64,000 nucleotides of DNA from assembly GCA_001898485.1 (NCBI GenBank), contig MKTY01000027.1, forward strand, positions 62,001 through 126,000. The letters run 5' to 3'. Positions 51,012-60,772 of this stretch are shown piece by piece (the stretch's first letter is position 1; each line of letters opens with the position of its first letter). The position numbers and the translations under genes are program-made. The notes under the pieces were generated by a model. That model was given only the letters and a program-made list of their open reading frames with translations, was not told the origin of the DNA and did not search any database. This DNA comes from Sphingobacteriales bacterium 46-32 (GTDB lineage: Bacteria; Bacteroidota; Bacteroidia; Chitinophagales; Chitinophagaceae).

Positions 51012-51749
51012 TCAGCTGTTGCTCCGGGTGAGCAGCCGAATCATCTCTGGCTTTTTGCGCTGCGAGACCGGCAATACGGTGCCATCTGTCAGCAGTACAG
51101 AGCCGCCATCGCGGTTAAGGTATTTGCGAAGATGCCGGGTATTGATCAGATGCGACTTGTGGATTCGCTCAAAGAGCTGTGAGCCCAGCTGAGTTTCCAG
51201 CTCTTTTAATGTTTTCGCTACATATAACTGCTCACCGGACTGCAGGTAAATGCGGCTGTAATTGTTGTCGGCTTCGCACCTGATAATTTCATCTCTGGTA
51301 TAAAGATGATAGCCTTCGGCACTGGAAAAGCAGATTTTCTCGTACGTATTTTTCACAAATTCCAACAGCGGCTTCCAGGATTCTTTGTTGTCTGAAGGAA
51401 TATTGCATACTTTATCCAGGGCAAGCGTTACTTCAGTATTATCTACGGGCTTTAAGAGGTAGGCCTGTGCATTGACCCGAAAGGCCTTGAGGGCATATTC
51501 ACTATAAGCCGTTATAAAGATGACCCGAAACTGTTTCCAGCGGGCCTGTTCAATCACGTCAAATCCGCTTCCATCACCCAGCTGTATATCGAGCAATAAT
51601 AAATCCGGATGAAGGTCATCGATTAACCTAACGGCTTGTGCCACACTGGTGGCTTCAGCGATTACCTGCAGCCGGTCGCTGTGTAATCGTAAGGCCTCGC
51701 GTATTGCACTCCGCGATTGGTCTTCGTCATCAATGATAAGTGCGCGCAT
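51012..51749 (-). CDS. LytTR-family response regulator
   Basis: 245 residues. Receiver domain with phospho-acceptor Asp54 (DLLLLDIQLGDGSG) and the acidic DDED at 7-10. A LytTR DNA-binding domain fills about 145-240 (IIRCEADNNYSRIYL, LFERIHKSHLINTRHLRKY). Its start overlaps the end of the kinase gene by 20 bp, so translation is coupled. Confidence 0.95.
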   Translation of the reverse strand: MRALIIDDEDQSRSAIREALRLHSDRLQVIAEATSVAQAVRLIDDLHPDLLLLDIQLGDGSGFDVIEQARWKQFRVIFITAYSEYALKAFRVNAQAYLLKPVDNTEVTLALDKVCNIPSDNKESWKPLLEFVKNTYEKICFSSAEGYHLYTRDEIIRCEADNNYSRIYLQSGEQLYVAKTLKELETQLGSQLFERIHKSHLINTRHLRKYLNRDGGSVLLTDGTVLPVSQRKKPEMIRLLTRSNS

Positions 51750-54672
51750 GTGACAGGTTTTTGAATAGTACCGGAAAACGGATCATTGCTATTGTCCCGG
51801 CTACTTTTCCATGTTGATCCGGGTACTCAGTCACCGACAACTGACTGTTTGCATGTAATAGCTGAAGTCTCTGTCTGGTGATATTGATTCCTTTAGAACT
51901 ATGCAACTTATATCTGTTTAATCCGGCAGATTTTTGCAAACCTACTCCATTATCCTTAATCCGGCAGACAAGCATATCGTCTTCCAGCTCAAAATCAATC
52001 CAGATCATACCTCCGTTTGTTAAAGGGGCTACTCCATGCAACACTGCATTTTCAACAAATGGCTGAATAAGCATTGGCGGAAACCATATTTTCTGTGGCG
52101 CCACAATCCCCGGACTGGTTATTTTATAATCGAATTTTCCGGGACGTTGCAGTACTGCCAGTTCAAGATACAGGTTGAGCATGGTGATTTCATCCTGCAG
52201 GGAAATCAATGGAAGTGCATTTTTATCCAGAATCATACGCATAAGGCCAGCAAACCGGCTAATATAATTATGCCCTCCTTCCATGTCGCCAGACGCATAA
52301 TAGCCTTTTATCGCATTCATGGCATTAAACACAAAATGGGGGTTCATCTGTAATGCGGCGGCCTTTTGTTCCAACTCTGCTTTTTCCTTATTCAATTGTA
52401 AAGCAGTCTGCTCAAGTAAATGTTTTTTGCGGATACTGCGGATACGCAACAACGTAATACCTGTAGCGATTACTATTGCAAATAAAATACAGGCAATTAT
52501 AAACACCTGGCTTTTCCAGAAAGGTTGGCGGATATGAAATGAAAAAGTCTGAATTTTTCCTGTAGCTGTATAGGGATTGCCAGCCACTACCCTGAATGTG
52601 TACTGCCCGGGCGCCAGATTGGAATACTGAATCCGCCGGGCAGAAGAATAACTCCAACTGGTATCGGCTCCTTCCAGCATATAGGCGTATTCCGTATTAT
52701 TTTGCAATGAAAAGGATAAAGCTGTAAAGTCGATCCGTAAGTTGTTTTCCGATGAGGCCAGTTGAAGAAAGGCGAAAGGCTTCCGGATATTCCCATTTAC
52801 AAAAACCTGTTCGATAATGATATCCGGTGGTGCAGAATGCTGTATACTGTCTTCCCTGAAATAAGATACTCCTCTGTTTGTGGCCAGCCAGACGGTATCT
52901 GATTGCACCAGTATGTCATTGACCACATCTGAGGGTAGTCCGTCTCTGGCAGAATAATTTTTGATCCGGCACTGGGGTCTGTTACCTGTCCATTGATAGC
53001 AAATACGGCTGATACCCCGATCTGTAGCGACCCATATTGTAGAATCTGAATCGGTAAATAAACTATTACAGTTATTGCTTGATAAGCCCTGGTTAATATC
53101 GATCGTAAAACATGCTCCATTTTTTACTATGCCTACTCCCCTGCCTGCTGTTGAGAAAAGGAGCGCTCCGGTTGTTGTGGCGACGATTTTTGTAACCTTA
53201 CTCTTTAAAACGGGGTGATGAACCGGATAAGCGGTTGCAACTCCAGTACCTGTATAGTAGAATAAACCTTCATCGCTACCGAGCCAGAGTGTGTCGCTGT
53301 TTACCAACAGACTATATACCCGTTTATTGTAGACATAAGGGGCCCCCGATAGTTTTTCCGCATTTAGCTTGTCCCTTGTTAATATTTCAGAAATTGCAAT
53401 TGCATTTACACTAAACGACAACCCTACATAAGCGGTATCTCCTTTTGTAGCAATCGCTTTTACAGAACCCGGGTACAGAATGCTTTTTCCGGACGTGACC
53501 TCAATAAGCCGGGAGCCCGCCAGGGCAAACAGTTCTCCACGCAGTGATTCGAATCCATAGGTCTTGTTTAAACCTGCCGGCAAAAGTGAATGACGCCAGT
53601 GGGCCCGACCATTCTTCCATTCCATAAATTCGCCATTGATAAAACCGGCATAGATATGTCCGTTGCTTTGTCCCAGGGTATAAGCTTCTATCGTTTGAAA
53701 ATCCGTTTGTGGCAAAAAACTATGCACATAATTGGGACGATGTATCCATAATCCCTGGTTTTGTGACGCCATCCAGAAATTTTTATACCGATCTGCGTAG
53801 AGGTAACAGGAGAATGGGACGCTGGCATCAAATAATCGGATAAATTGATTGTTGTCTGGATTAAAGGTAAATACCGTCTTGCTGGTTGCCAGTAAAATCA
53901 ATCCGCTGGCAGCCTGGTAATGGACGGCGCTGATCGGTTCTCCATCGGGCGAAGAAAAACGGCTGAACTGTTTTTGGCCGATATTATATTTCAGTAAATA
54001 ATTATCGTTGTGGTAAAAGAGATTACCGGAGCAGAGGATCGTTTTGGATACAGGTAAGGACGGCTCACCGTCCGGAAAATGAGTTAAGTGCTTACCGGCA
54101 GGATCATAGATTCCTTTGGTGCTTATAAGAAGAAATGTATTGTTGTGCCGAACGATGTCTGCAAATGAGGCATCCGCCACCTGCAGTAATTCGCGGGCCG
54201 GTAAGCGGATTTTCAATTGGTCTTTTACAAAAAGATAAGCCGTTTGTCTGCTCACATACCAGATACTGTCGCCCTGTTGCGCCCATCCCATACTCATACT
54301 ACCGGCCGCTATACTATTCAGTGCCGGCAGATCGCCGGCATTTAATATCCGTCCATGATCGTAGATACTCAGGCGTCCATTGTAGGTGAGAAACCAGAGA
54401 CGGCCCTGTTGATCTTCTCTGATTTGAAAAACTTCATTGTCACTCAGGCCATCGGCCGTGGTATAAAAAATAAATTCATATCCATCGTAGCGGGCTACTC
54501 CCGCATCTGTGCCTATCCAGATATACCCGAGGCGATCCTGTTGAATGCAATATATCACACTGGTTTTCAGTCCGGGTACACGAACGAAATAGGACTCACT
54601 GAGAGGTTGGCTATGGGGGTGGCCCAACCACAAAAAGAATCCGGCCAAAAGGAGCAGGCAGCGATGGTTCAT
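51730..54672 (-). CDS. propeller-type sensor histidine kinase (Reg_prop, Y_Y_Y, LytS-like kinase)
   Basis: 980 residues from the ATG at 54672; the TTG one codon upstream is less likely. Sec signal (LLLLAGFFLWLGHPHS). A seven-bladed-type Reg_prop sensor (YIWIGTDAGVARYDGYEF, LWLGSDEGLFYYTG, TIWVATDRGISRI) is followed by a Y_Y_Y domain (YAYMLEGADTSWSYSS), a TM helix (VFIIACILFAIVIATGITLL) and a His_kinase domain with LQMNPHFVFNAMNAIKGYY (phospho-His). Senses extracytoplasmic ligand, perhaps sugars, and signals to the coupled LytTR regulator. Confidence 0.95.
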   Translation of the reverse strand: MNHRCLLLLAGFFLWLGHPHSQPLSESYFVRVPGLKTSVIYCIQQDRLGYIWIGTDAGVARYDGYEFIFYTTADGLSDNEVFQIREDQQGRLWFLTYNGRLSIYDHGRILNAGDLPALNSIAAGSMSMGWAQQGDSIWYVSRQTAYLFVKDQLKIRLPARELLQVADASFADIVRHNNTFLLISTKGIYDPAGKHLTHFPDGEPSLPVSKTILCSGNLFYHNDNYLLKYNIGQKQFSRFSSPDGEPISAVHYQAASGLILLATSKTVFTFNPDNNQFIRLFDASVPFSCYLYADRYKNFWMASQNQGLWIHRPNYVHSFLPQTDFQTIEAYTLGQSNGHIYAGFINGEFMEWKNGRAHWRHSLLPAGLNKTYGFESLRGELFALAGSRLIEVTSGKSILYPGSVKAIATKGDTAYVGLSFSVNAIAISEILTRDKLNAEKLSGAPYVYNKRVYSLLVNSDTLWLGSDEGLFYYTGTGVATAYPVHHPVLKSKVTKIVATTTGALLFSTAGRGVGIVKNGACFTIDINQGLSSNNCNSLFTDSDSTIWVATDRGISRICYQWTGNRPQCRIKNYSARDGLPSDVVNDILVQSDTVWLATNRGVSYFREDSIQHSAPPDIIIEQVFVNGNIRKPFAFLQLASSENNLRIDFTALSFSLQNNTEYAYMLEGADTSWSYSSARRIQYSNLAPGQYTFRVVAGNPYTATGKIQTFSFHIRQPFWKSQVFIIACILFAIVIATGITLLRIRSIRKKHLLEQTALQLNKEKAELEQKAAALQMNPHFVFNAMNAIKGYYASGDMEGGHNYISRFAGLMRMILDKNALPLISLQDEITMLNLYLELAVLQRPGKFDYKITSPGIVAPQKIWFPPMLIQPFVENAVLHGVAPLTNGGMIWIDFELEDDMLVCRIKDNGVGLQKSAGLNRYKLHSSKGINITRQRLQLLHANSQLSVTEYPDQHGKVAGTIAMIRFPVLFKNLSHARTYH

Positions 54673-54676
54673 CAAT

Positions 54677-54684
54677 TAAAAATA
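54677..54684 (-). promoter_or_regulatory. -7 box of the propeller kinase gene, 4 nt from the ATG
   Basis: The reverse strand reads TATTTTTA, 7 of 8 matches to TAnnTTTG, followed by ATTG and the ATG at 54672. Confidence 0.4.
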
Positions 54685-54874
54685 AGGGAAGTCGGTTAAT
54701 GTGTCTCCGGAATGGGGGCAACCGCTTTTTGCTGTAAAGTAGTTTCATGCGGCAAACAGATCATGCAGCGGCGGGTCCTGTACCGATTGCCCAACGATCA
54801 TGGCAAAGGAAATGCAATTCTTCTGATGCGAGTCTTTACCTGACATATTCTCTTCCGGCCAACCCGTTTTTATC

Positions 54875-54882
54875 TACATTTG
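54875..54882 (+). promoter_or_regulatory. -7 box of the DUF721 gene, 4 nt from the ATG
   Basis: TACATTTG, an exact TAnnTTTG match, followed by TGGC and the ATG at 54887. The same TTTGTGGCATGG string occurs at the radical SAM start. Confidence 0.55.
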
Positions 54883-54886
54883 TGGC

Positions 54887-55168
54887 ATGGGTGAATATTC
54901 AATCGGTGATGCTATCCGCCAGTTTCTCGAAAAGAGCCGTATCAAAGGTGATATACAGGCTATGCAGATCGAGGAAGTATGGGAGCAGATTATGGGGCGC
55001 ACAGTAGCCCGTTATACCGATAAGCTGCAACTTTTTGGCGGCAAACTGGTCGTATCTACCCGCGTTGCTCCCCTCCGGCAGGAACTCATTTACCAGCGTG
55101 AAAAAATTATGCAGCGGGTAAATGAGGCCATGGGACAAAATCTGGTCAAAGAAGTAGTGATTCAATAA
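54887..55168 (+). CDS. DUF721/DciA-like protein
   Basis: 93 residues: SIGDAIRQFLEKSRIKG, VWEQIMGRTVARYTDKLQL, GKLVVSTRVAPLRQELIYQ. This is the DUF721 fold, which in many bacteria is DciA, the loader or partner of the replicative helicase DnaB. Small single-domain form as in other Bacteroidota. The 3' end overlaps the convergent CBS gene by 7 bp. Confidence 0.88.
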   Translation: MGEYSIGDAIRQFLEKSRIKGDIQAMQIEEVWEQIMGRTVARYTDKLQLFGGKLVVSTRVAPLRQELIYQREKIMQRVNEAMGQNLVKEVVIQ

Positions 55169-55608
55169 GGATTACTTAACGCTCTTCCTCTTTCTACATT
55201 TTCATCAAATATATCCTGACGCTGTCTCACAGCTTCTTCCAGAATATCCTGTGCAGATATGATGCCGGCAAAACTATGCTCCCGGAATACAGGAATATAA
55301 CGCACATGATGCGACTTCATCAGTTTCATACAATCTTCTACCGACTGCGCAGTTTCTGCAATAGGCAATTGCGTATTCATTACAGACCGTACAGTGACAG
55401 CATGAAAATCTTTATTATGAAATATGACCCGGGTGGCAATGTCATGATCTGTTATTAATCCGAGAAACTGATCATCTTCATCCATCACAATAAGATAGTC
55501 TGCCTGCAGACAGGCCATACGGCATAAGGCATCACTCACCGTTGATTGCGGAGATATCCTGTTGAAATGCGGCTGCTTTTGTTCCAGAATGACGGTAATG
55601 TTTTCCAT
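55162..55608 (-). CDS. tandem CBS-domain protein
   Basis: 148 residues, two CBS motifs (SDALCRMACLQADYLIVMDE with GLITDHDIATRV, and VEDCMKLMKSHHVRYIPVFR with GIISAQDILEEAV). Cytosolic, no fused enzymatic domain. CBS pairs bind adenine nucleotides and act as sensors. Partner unknown. Confidence 0.92.
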   Translation of the reverse strand: MENITVILEQKQPHFNRISPQSTVSDALCRMACLQADYLIVMDEDDQFLGLITDHDIATRVIFHNKDFHAVTVRSVMNTQLPIAETAQSVEDCMKLMKSHHVRYIPVFREHSFAGIISAQDILEEAVRQRQDIFDENVERGRALSNPY

Positions 55609-55732
55609 AACCAGGATTTAATGGTTAAAAAATACAGTCAGGCGGAGCGAAATAGTGGGGGAAACGTCTGTTAAGTTACATTAATTCTGGAAACAACGCT
55701 TCAAGCGAAAAGAATTTTATAGGGGCGTGACT

Positions 55733-56782
55733 TTAATGTATACGCACACGCGGATCAACCAGCCCATACAGGATATCTGCGAGCAGATTGATCAGAATAA
55801 AAAAACAGGCAGCTACAAGTACGGCACCCATTACCACCGGATAGTCTAGCTTTTCCAGTGCATCTACAGTAACGAGTCCAATACCCTGCCAGCCAAAAAT
55901 ATATTCTACAAAAAATGCACCAGCCAGCAACTCTGCAAACCAGCCTGTTACGGCTGTAATGACGGGATTAAGGGCGTTGCGCAGCGCATGTTTCCATACC
56001 ACGGCGCGCTGGCTCAGCCCTTTGGCACGGGCTGTGCGGATAAAATCCTGGTTCAGCACATCCAGCATGGCACTGCGGGTGAGCTGGGTAATGATCGCCA
56101 GTGGCCTGATGCCCAGCGTAATGGCGGGTAGTATGAGATTTTGTAATGTATAACGACGCTCGCCGGTATAGTCATCTACATCGTACCAGCTTCCCGAAAT
56201 ATGCAAACCGGTCCAGTTGCTCCACACAAATCCAAACAGATAGGCAATGATGATGCCCATAAAAAATGAAGGGGCTGAAATACCGAGAATACTGGAGAAA
56301 ATGGCAGACTGATCCATCCAGGAACCTTTGCGCACCGCTGCAAGCACTCCAAGTGGAATACCGATGACTATAGCCAGCAGCATTGCCGAAAAAGCCAGCA
56401 TAATGGTACCAGGCAGGGCTTGCATCAGCACAGTGCTAACCTCCTGTTTGCTTTGGTAGGACTTACGTAAATAGGGAATTTTTAATCCCAGTTTTGTATC
56501 ACCGCCAATAAAAAATCCTCTCAGTCCTTTATCACTGATCTCTTTTTTAGTATGGATACAAACCGGCGATACATCATTGAGATAAAGCAGAAACTGTTTC
56601 CATTTGGGCTGATCGAGGTACAGTTCTTTGCGGATATTCTGTTCGGTGCGGGCATCTCCCCCCTGCCCCATTACCAGACGCGCAGGATCACCAAATCCCT
56701 GAAAAAGAAAAAAGACAAGGACTACCACGCCCACCAGCACCAGCAGGCCATAAGCAAGTTTTTTTGCAATGAAGCGTAGCAT
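55733..56782 (-). CDS. ABC transporter permease, DppB/OppB family
   Basis: 349 residues, six TM segments. The DppB-type N-terminus is present (AYGLLVLVGVVVLVFFLF with GDPARLVMG), as is the EAA-type loop TARAKGLSQRAVVWKHALRN. Inner membrane component for import of peptides, nickel or similar. The partner permease, ATPases and binding protein are not adjacent. 7 bp after the BT_3928-like gene. Confidence 0.94.
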   Translation of the reverse strand: MLRFIAKKLAYGLLVLVGVVVLVFFLFQGFGDPARLVMGQGGDARTEQNIRKELYLDQPKWKQFLLYLNDVSPVCIHTKKEISDKGLRGFFIGGDTKLGLKIPYLRKSYQSKQEVSTVLMQALPGTIMLAFSAMLLAIVIGIPLGVLAAVRKGSWMDQSAIFSSILGISAPSFFMGIIIAYLFGFVWSNWTGLHISGSWYDVDDYTGERRYTLQNLILPAITLGIRPLAIITQLTRSAMLDVLNQDFIRTARAKGLSQRAVVWKHALRNALNPVITAVTGWFAELLAGAFFVEYIFGWQGIGLVTVDALEKLDYPVVMGAVLVAACFFILINLLADILYGLVDPRVRIH

Positions 56783-56788
56783 AGTTTA

Positions 56789-57937
56789 TTAACGGTCCTG
56801 TGTAGCCGGTGTGTTAAGAGCCGGCATATTTTCTACCTGTTTTAGGATACGATCCAACCGGCGATACCCCTGTTTGTCGACGATGGTGCCCGATTCAAGC
56901 AGAAACAGGCAGGGATTGGTACGGGCCGCGGTATGAATCAGGATTGCATCAGCGGTCAGTACGGGTAAAGCAGCAAAAGTAGTTCCGGCAAACTCGTTAT
57001 TAATAGCCTCTCTGTTGCTGGTAACTACATATACGGGTATATTCTTTTTAGTTGCCTGATTCACGATCTGTCCGAAGGTGGAGGACCATTTTTTGAAGGG
57101 AACGGTTTCAAAATTTTCGCAGAATAATACGAGGGCTGCAGAAGAGATCAATACCTCCTGCGTGGCATCGGCATCGCCGGCAGCACTGAGGCGGAAACCT
57201 TTGATGGGTGGTATCGCATTTCCGGCGCGGATCAGTTTATCCTTACGGCTTTTGAATGTATAGGCATCCAGGTCGGCAGGCAATTCTGCCGGAGAAAATT
57301 CATATTCCTTTCCTTCCTTTTCATAAATAAAACGGATGGCAAAGCTGTCGGGAACAGCTCCCGGCGGAGGCTGCATTTTCTCCGGAATATTATTGCCTTT
57401 TTTGAAAGGCAGGCAGTCTACCGGCGGCAGGTAAGTAAGTGCATACCACTGCAGTCCGAAACTAAACAGCGTTACCAGCAGCATAAGCCCGGTGTTGAGG
57501 CGCCGGCCAAAAAGTGGTTTAATATGTCGTTGCTGCCAACAAAGGAAAGTAATCAGTACAGTCAGTATCACATCTTTCATAAACGATGTAAAGGATGTGA
57601 TGGGCAGGCAGTCGCCAAAGCAGCCGCAGTTGGCGGGTTTTCCTGTAATGTAGGTGTAGCCTGTAAGGAAAGTAAAGAAGACGATCAGCAATAGCAGTAG
57701 CCAGGTAAATAAGCGGATACGCCATCCCAGCAGCAATGCAAATCCTGCAATGATCTCAAAGGCATTCATGAGTATGGAACTCAATAGCGTATAATCATGC
57801 AGACCAGACCATCCCCAGATCTCAAAAAATTCCTGCATTTTATAGCTGAGGCCCAGCGGATCATTGGCTTTGACCAGTCCGGAAAAAATAAAGAGCAGTC
57901 CAACAACGATCCGTGCTATCTGGGTAAGTACTTTCAT
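56789..57937 (-). CDS. BT_3928-family protein (DoxX/MauE-like membrane domain plus thioredoxin-like domain)
   Basis: 382 residues. Four-TM DoxX/MauE-like domain (LFIFSGLVKANDPLGLSYKM, ANCGCFGDCLPI with Cys residues in the loop), then a further TM and a C-terminal domain of about 190 residues that looks thioredoxin-like (VLISSAALVLFCENFETV). Probably links membrane thiol redox to an extracytoplasmic domain. Confidence 0.88.
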   Translation of the reverse strand: MKVLTQIARIVVGLLFIFSGLVKANDPLGLSYKMQEFFEIWGWSGLHDYTLLSSILMNAFEIIAGFALLLGWRIRLFTWLLLLLIVFFTFLTGYTYITGKPANCGCFGDCLPITSFTSFMKDVILTVLITFLCWQQRHIKPLFGRRLNTGLMLLVTLFSFGLQWYALTYLPPVDCLPFKKGNNIPEKMQPPPGAVPDSFAIRFIYEKEGKEYEFSPAELPADLDAYTFKSRKDKLIRAGNAIPPIKGFRLSAAGDADATQEVLISSAALVLFCENFETVPFKKWSSTFGQIVNQATKKNIPVYVVTSNREAINNEFAGTTFAALPVLTADAILIHTAARTNPCLFLLESGTIVDKQGYRRLDRILKQVENMPALNTPATQDR

Positions 57938-57965
57938 GTGTAGCTGCTTATAGGAGGGTTAACAG

Positions 57966-58517
57966 TTAATGTTTTTTTTCGCTGATGAGGATAAGCGCAA
58001 ATACTGCATAGTTGATGATATCGTGATAATTGGCATCAATGCCTTCGCTGATCAGTGTTTTGCCTTCATTGGCCAGTATCTGGCGGATGCGTTGCAGTTT
58101 CATCAGTATCAGGTCTACAAAACTTTCCTGGCTCATGCTGCGCCAGGCTTCGCCATAATCATGGTTTTTATTTTCCATAAGGGTCTTGCTGGCCTGAATA
58201 TGATGGGTATACAAACGGGCAACCGTGTCTATATCCAGTTCTTCAGGCGAGCCGGCTTTCAGCTCCAGTTGAATGAGACCAATGACGGCATAGTTGACAA
58301 TGCCCTTGAATTCTGCTGCAATATCATCGGCAATCCGTTGCATTCCTTTTTCCTGGATGGTACGTATACGCTGTGCCTTTATAAAAAGCTGATCCACTAT
58401 GGAGATCGTACGTAATACGCGCCAGGCAGTGCCATAATCACGCGCTTTTTTCAGGAAAATATCCCGGCTGGAGTTAATCACCTCATCGTATTGCCGCTCT
58501 GTAGTAGTAGCTTCCAT
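57966..58517 (-). CDS. DUF1599 protein
   Basis: 183 residues, two similar halves (KKARDYGTAWRVLRTISIVDQ and NKNHDYGEAWRSMSQESFVD, each followed by LIxxKxxRIRxI), the DUF1599 signature. Cytosolic. The duplicated D-Y-G-x-A-W motif suggests a MazG/HD-like fold, but no activity is known to me. Confidence 0.92.
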   Translation of the reverse strand: MEATTTERQYDEVINSSRDIFLKKARDYGTAWRVLRTISIVDQLFIKAQRIRTIQEKGMQRIADDIAAEFKGIVNYAVIGLIQLELKAGSPEELDIDTVARLYTHHIQASKTLMENKNHDYGEAWRSMSQESFVDLILMKLQRIRQILANEGKTLISEGIDANYHDIINYAVFALILISEKKH

Positions 58518-58637
58518 TCAAACAGGTTGTTTTTGTATTGATCAGGCTATGCTGCAGCAGGTTTATACATCGGCTCAATAATGCTGCTAAGCGGTTTCTG
58601 CCTACCTTTAGCTTCAAAAATAAAGAAACAAAGGGGA

Positions 58638-59468
58638 ATGTACCTGTTGAATTGCAGAGGCCGCTTACTGAATGTGGATAAGCCCATGATTATGGGTATT
58701 ATTAATACCACACCTGATTCTTTTTTTGCACCCAGTCGCCGGCAAATGCAGGACGAGCTGCTGAGTTGTGCGGATGAAATGCTGAAGGCTGGTGTGGCTA
58801 TACTCGACATGGGTGGACAAAGCACCAGGCCGGGCAGCCGGGCAGTGGAAGCGACGGAAGAAATGGATCGGGTGGTGCCCGCGATAGAAGCGGTTCACCG
58901 GCATTTTCCGGACGCAATAATATCTGTAGATACCTATTATGCGCGGGTGGCAGAAATGGCTGTGCAGGCAGGTGCATCTATTGTCAACGACATAAGTGCA
59001 GGCCGGCTGGATGAGGATCTGTTATCAACGGTAGCCCGTTTACGTGTTCCCTACATACTGATGCATATGGCCGGCACACCACAACATATGCAGGATGCAC
59101 CTCATTATACCAATGTGGTACAGGAGGTGATGGATTTCTTTATTGCTGAACTGGCACGGTTACAGCAACTGGGTATCACCGATGTGATTCTTGATCCGGG
59201 TTTTGGATTTGGTAAAACCATTGCACATAATTTTCAGTTGCTGCGACAGCTTGAGTTGTTTCAACTGCTGCATCGCCCTCTCCTGCTTGGTGTTTCACGA
59301 AAGTCAACGATTTATAAAACGCTTGGAACTACGGCCGCCCAGGCGTTGAATGGCACTACAGTATTGCATACGGTAGGACTTCAGAAAGGCGCTCAACTAC
59401 TGCGTGTGCATGATGTAAAGGAAGCGCGGGAAGCTGTTTTACTCTTGCAGGCCATGGAAAATGCCTGA
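58638..59468 (+). CDS. folP: dihydropteroate synthase
   Basis: 276 residues from the ATG at 58638, chosen over 58581 because it starts 17 residues before the conserved IMGIINTTPDSFF. Other motifs: DMGGQSTRPGS, SVDTYYARVAEMAV, NDISAGR, LDPGFGFGKT and GVSRKST, forming the pterin and pABA sites. Folate synthesis. Strong terminator downstream. Confidence 0.97.
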   Translation: MYLLNCRGRLLNVDKPMIMGIINTTPDSFFAPSRRQMQDELLSCADEMLKAGVAILDMGGQSTRPGSRAVEATEEMDRVVPAIEAVHRHFPDAIISVDTYYARVAEMAVQAGASIVNDISAGRLDEDLLSTVARLRVPYILMHMAGTPQHMQDAPHYTNVVQEVMDFFIAELARLQQLGITDVILDPGFGFGKTIAHNFQLLRQLELFQLLHRPLLLGVSRKSTIYKTLGTTAAQALNGTTVLHTVGLQKGAQLLRVHDVKEAREAVLLLQAMENA

Positions 59469-59489
59469 TACAATTCAGGTATAAAAAAA

Positions 59490-59514
59490 TCCCGCCGAAG
59501 CGGGAATTTTTTTT
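59490..59514 (+). terminator. intrinsic terminator of folP
   Basis: Stem TCCCGC / GCGGGA with CGAA loop, followed by eight Ts. Confidence 0.9.
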
Positions 59515-59779
59515 GGCCGTGAATACAGTATAATCAGGCCCTGATGGTGTTTTTCAGTGCATTTCAAAGGAAATGGATCAGTATTAAATAAGCAAGTACG
59601 GTAGTCTTGATTGAGGGCATTCAGAGGGGAGAGATAAAGACGCGGACCTTGGACTAAAAACGGGACCAGTATATGCAAGTCCTTATAAAGGAACCGTCCC
59701 CCGGAAGGAGGACGGTGTAAAGGTGCGACTTTATTTTCACATAGCCATAAAAAGGCTATTGAGTCATATCAATTTCCTT
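59515..59779. other. intergenic region between folP and the FKBP gene
   Basis: A hairpin ACCGTCC / GGACGGT is visible at about 59693-59716 and a weaker one (ATAGCC / GGCTAT) near 59745-59760. A short reverse ORF crosses the folP terminator and is not credible. No gene seen. Confidence 0.5.
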
Positions 59780-60763
59780 TTATTGAATGGGCATGGGGCG
59801 TTCCGCCGTGGCTGCCATAGTATCTGCTACATTCAGGATTTCTACATCAAATTTCATGGCCTCAAAGGGTTGAAATTTAGGATGTGATTTACCATATGCC
59901 CTGAAGCCAGGTACATACAAAGTGCCTTTGCCTCCCTGTTTGAAAACCTCAAGACCTTCTTCCATACCAGGAATAAGGGCACCTACTCCGAGCTGACGGG
60001 TAAAGGTACCGGCATCAAATGTGCTGTCTTTGCGAATGAGGTCACCCTTATACTTTACAGTCACAAATTTTTCCGGAGCTGCCTGGGCGCCGGTACCCTG
60101 CTCTTTTATCACTACAAATGTGCCTTTGCCTACCATTTGCGCGTTGATGTTTTTGGAAGCCAGGTAATCCTGCATGGCTTTAACGCCTTTTGCAACTTCT
60201 CCTTCTTTTTCATATTCGGCATATTGCTGTTGCATCTGCTCCTCGACCTGTTTTTTGTACTTGGCCAGTTCTTCTTTCTGACGTTGCTCCTGGCGGGGTT
60301 TATCTTTTTCTGTTTCAAGGGCCTGGTCGACGCGCAGCAGACTGTCATTGCGGAACACCTCCAGTACGGTGAAAGAAGTAATCAGCCGATCACCTTTTTT
60401 AAAGGTGGGAGGCAGCTGTATACCACGTTTGAGGAGCGTATCTACCATCATTACGGTAACGGCACTATCCCCTTTTTTCAGCATACCGAAGATCTCAGCG
60501 GGATTATAAGGCGCTTGCTGCCCTGCAGTATAGCGAACATAGGCAGGCATCTCACCGTAGCTGCTTTGTACAACAGAATCGTTATAGCGGGTAACAAAAT
60601 TAAATTTCAGCCAGTCACCTTCCCGTAAGGCAGAATCCTTATTGCTTCCAGGATAGATCTTGTACATCAGGCCGCTCTTTGTCTTTTTGTAAGACACACT
60701 GTTGCATGACACCGCCAGGGCGCATACCATAATTGCCAACACGGGTTGAAAAACTGTTTTCAT
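59780..60763 (-). CDS. FKBP-type peptidyl-prolyl isomerase lipoprotein, two FKBP domains
   Basis: 327 residues. SPII signal (ALAVSC, Cys20). First FKBP-like domain about 30-145 (LREGDWLKFNFVTRYND), a charged coiled coil (about 150-205, KEELAKYKKQVEEQMQQQY), second FKBP domain about 225-320 (VTVKYKGDLIRKDSTFDAG, ALIPGMEEGLEVFKQGGKG). Assists folding in the periplasm or at the outer membrane. 9 bp from the DHH gene. Confidence 0.9.
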   Translation of the reverse strand: MKTVFQPVLAIMVCALAVSCNSVSYKKTKSGLMYKIYPGSNKDSALREGDWLKFNFVTRYNDSVVQSSYGEMPAYVRYTAGQQAPYNPAEIFGMLKKGDSAVTVMMVDTLLKRGIQLPPTFKKGDRLITSFTVLEVFRNDSLLRVDQALETEKDKPRQEQRQKEELAKYKKQVEEQMQQQYAEYEKEGEVAKGVKAMQDYLASKNINAQMVGKGTFVVIKEQGTGAQAAPEKFVTVKYKGDLIRKDSTFDAGTFTRQLGVGALIPGMEEGLEVFKQGGKGTLYVPGFRAYGKSHPKFQPFEAMKFDVEILNVADTMAATAERPMPIQ

Positions 60764-60772
60764 TTGTTTTGT

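Noticed and set aside
59475-59678. 67-residue reverse ORF downstream of folP
   Set aside because: It overlaps the folP terminator and has no plausible composition or promoter.
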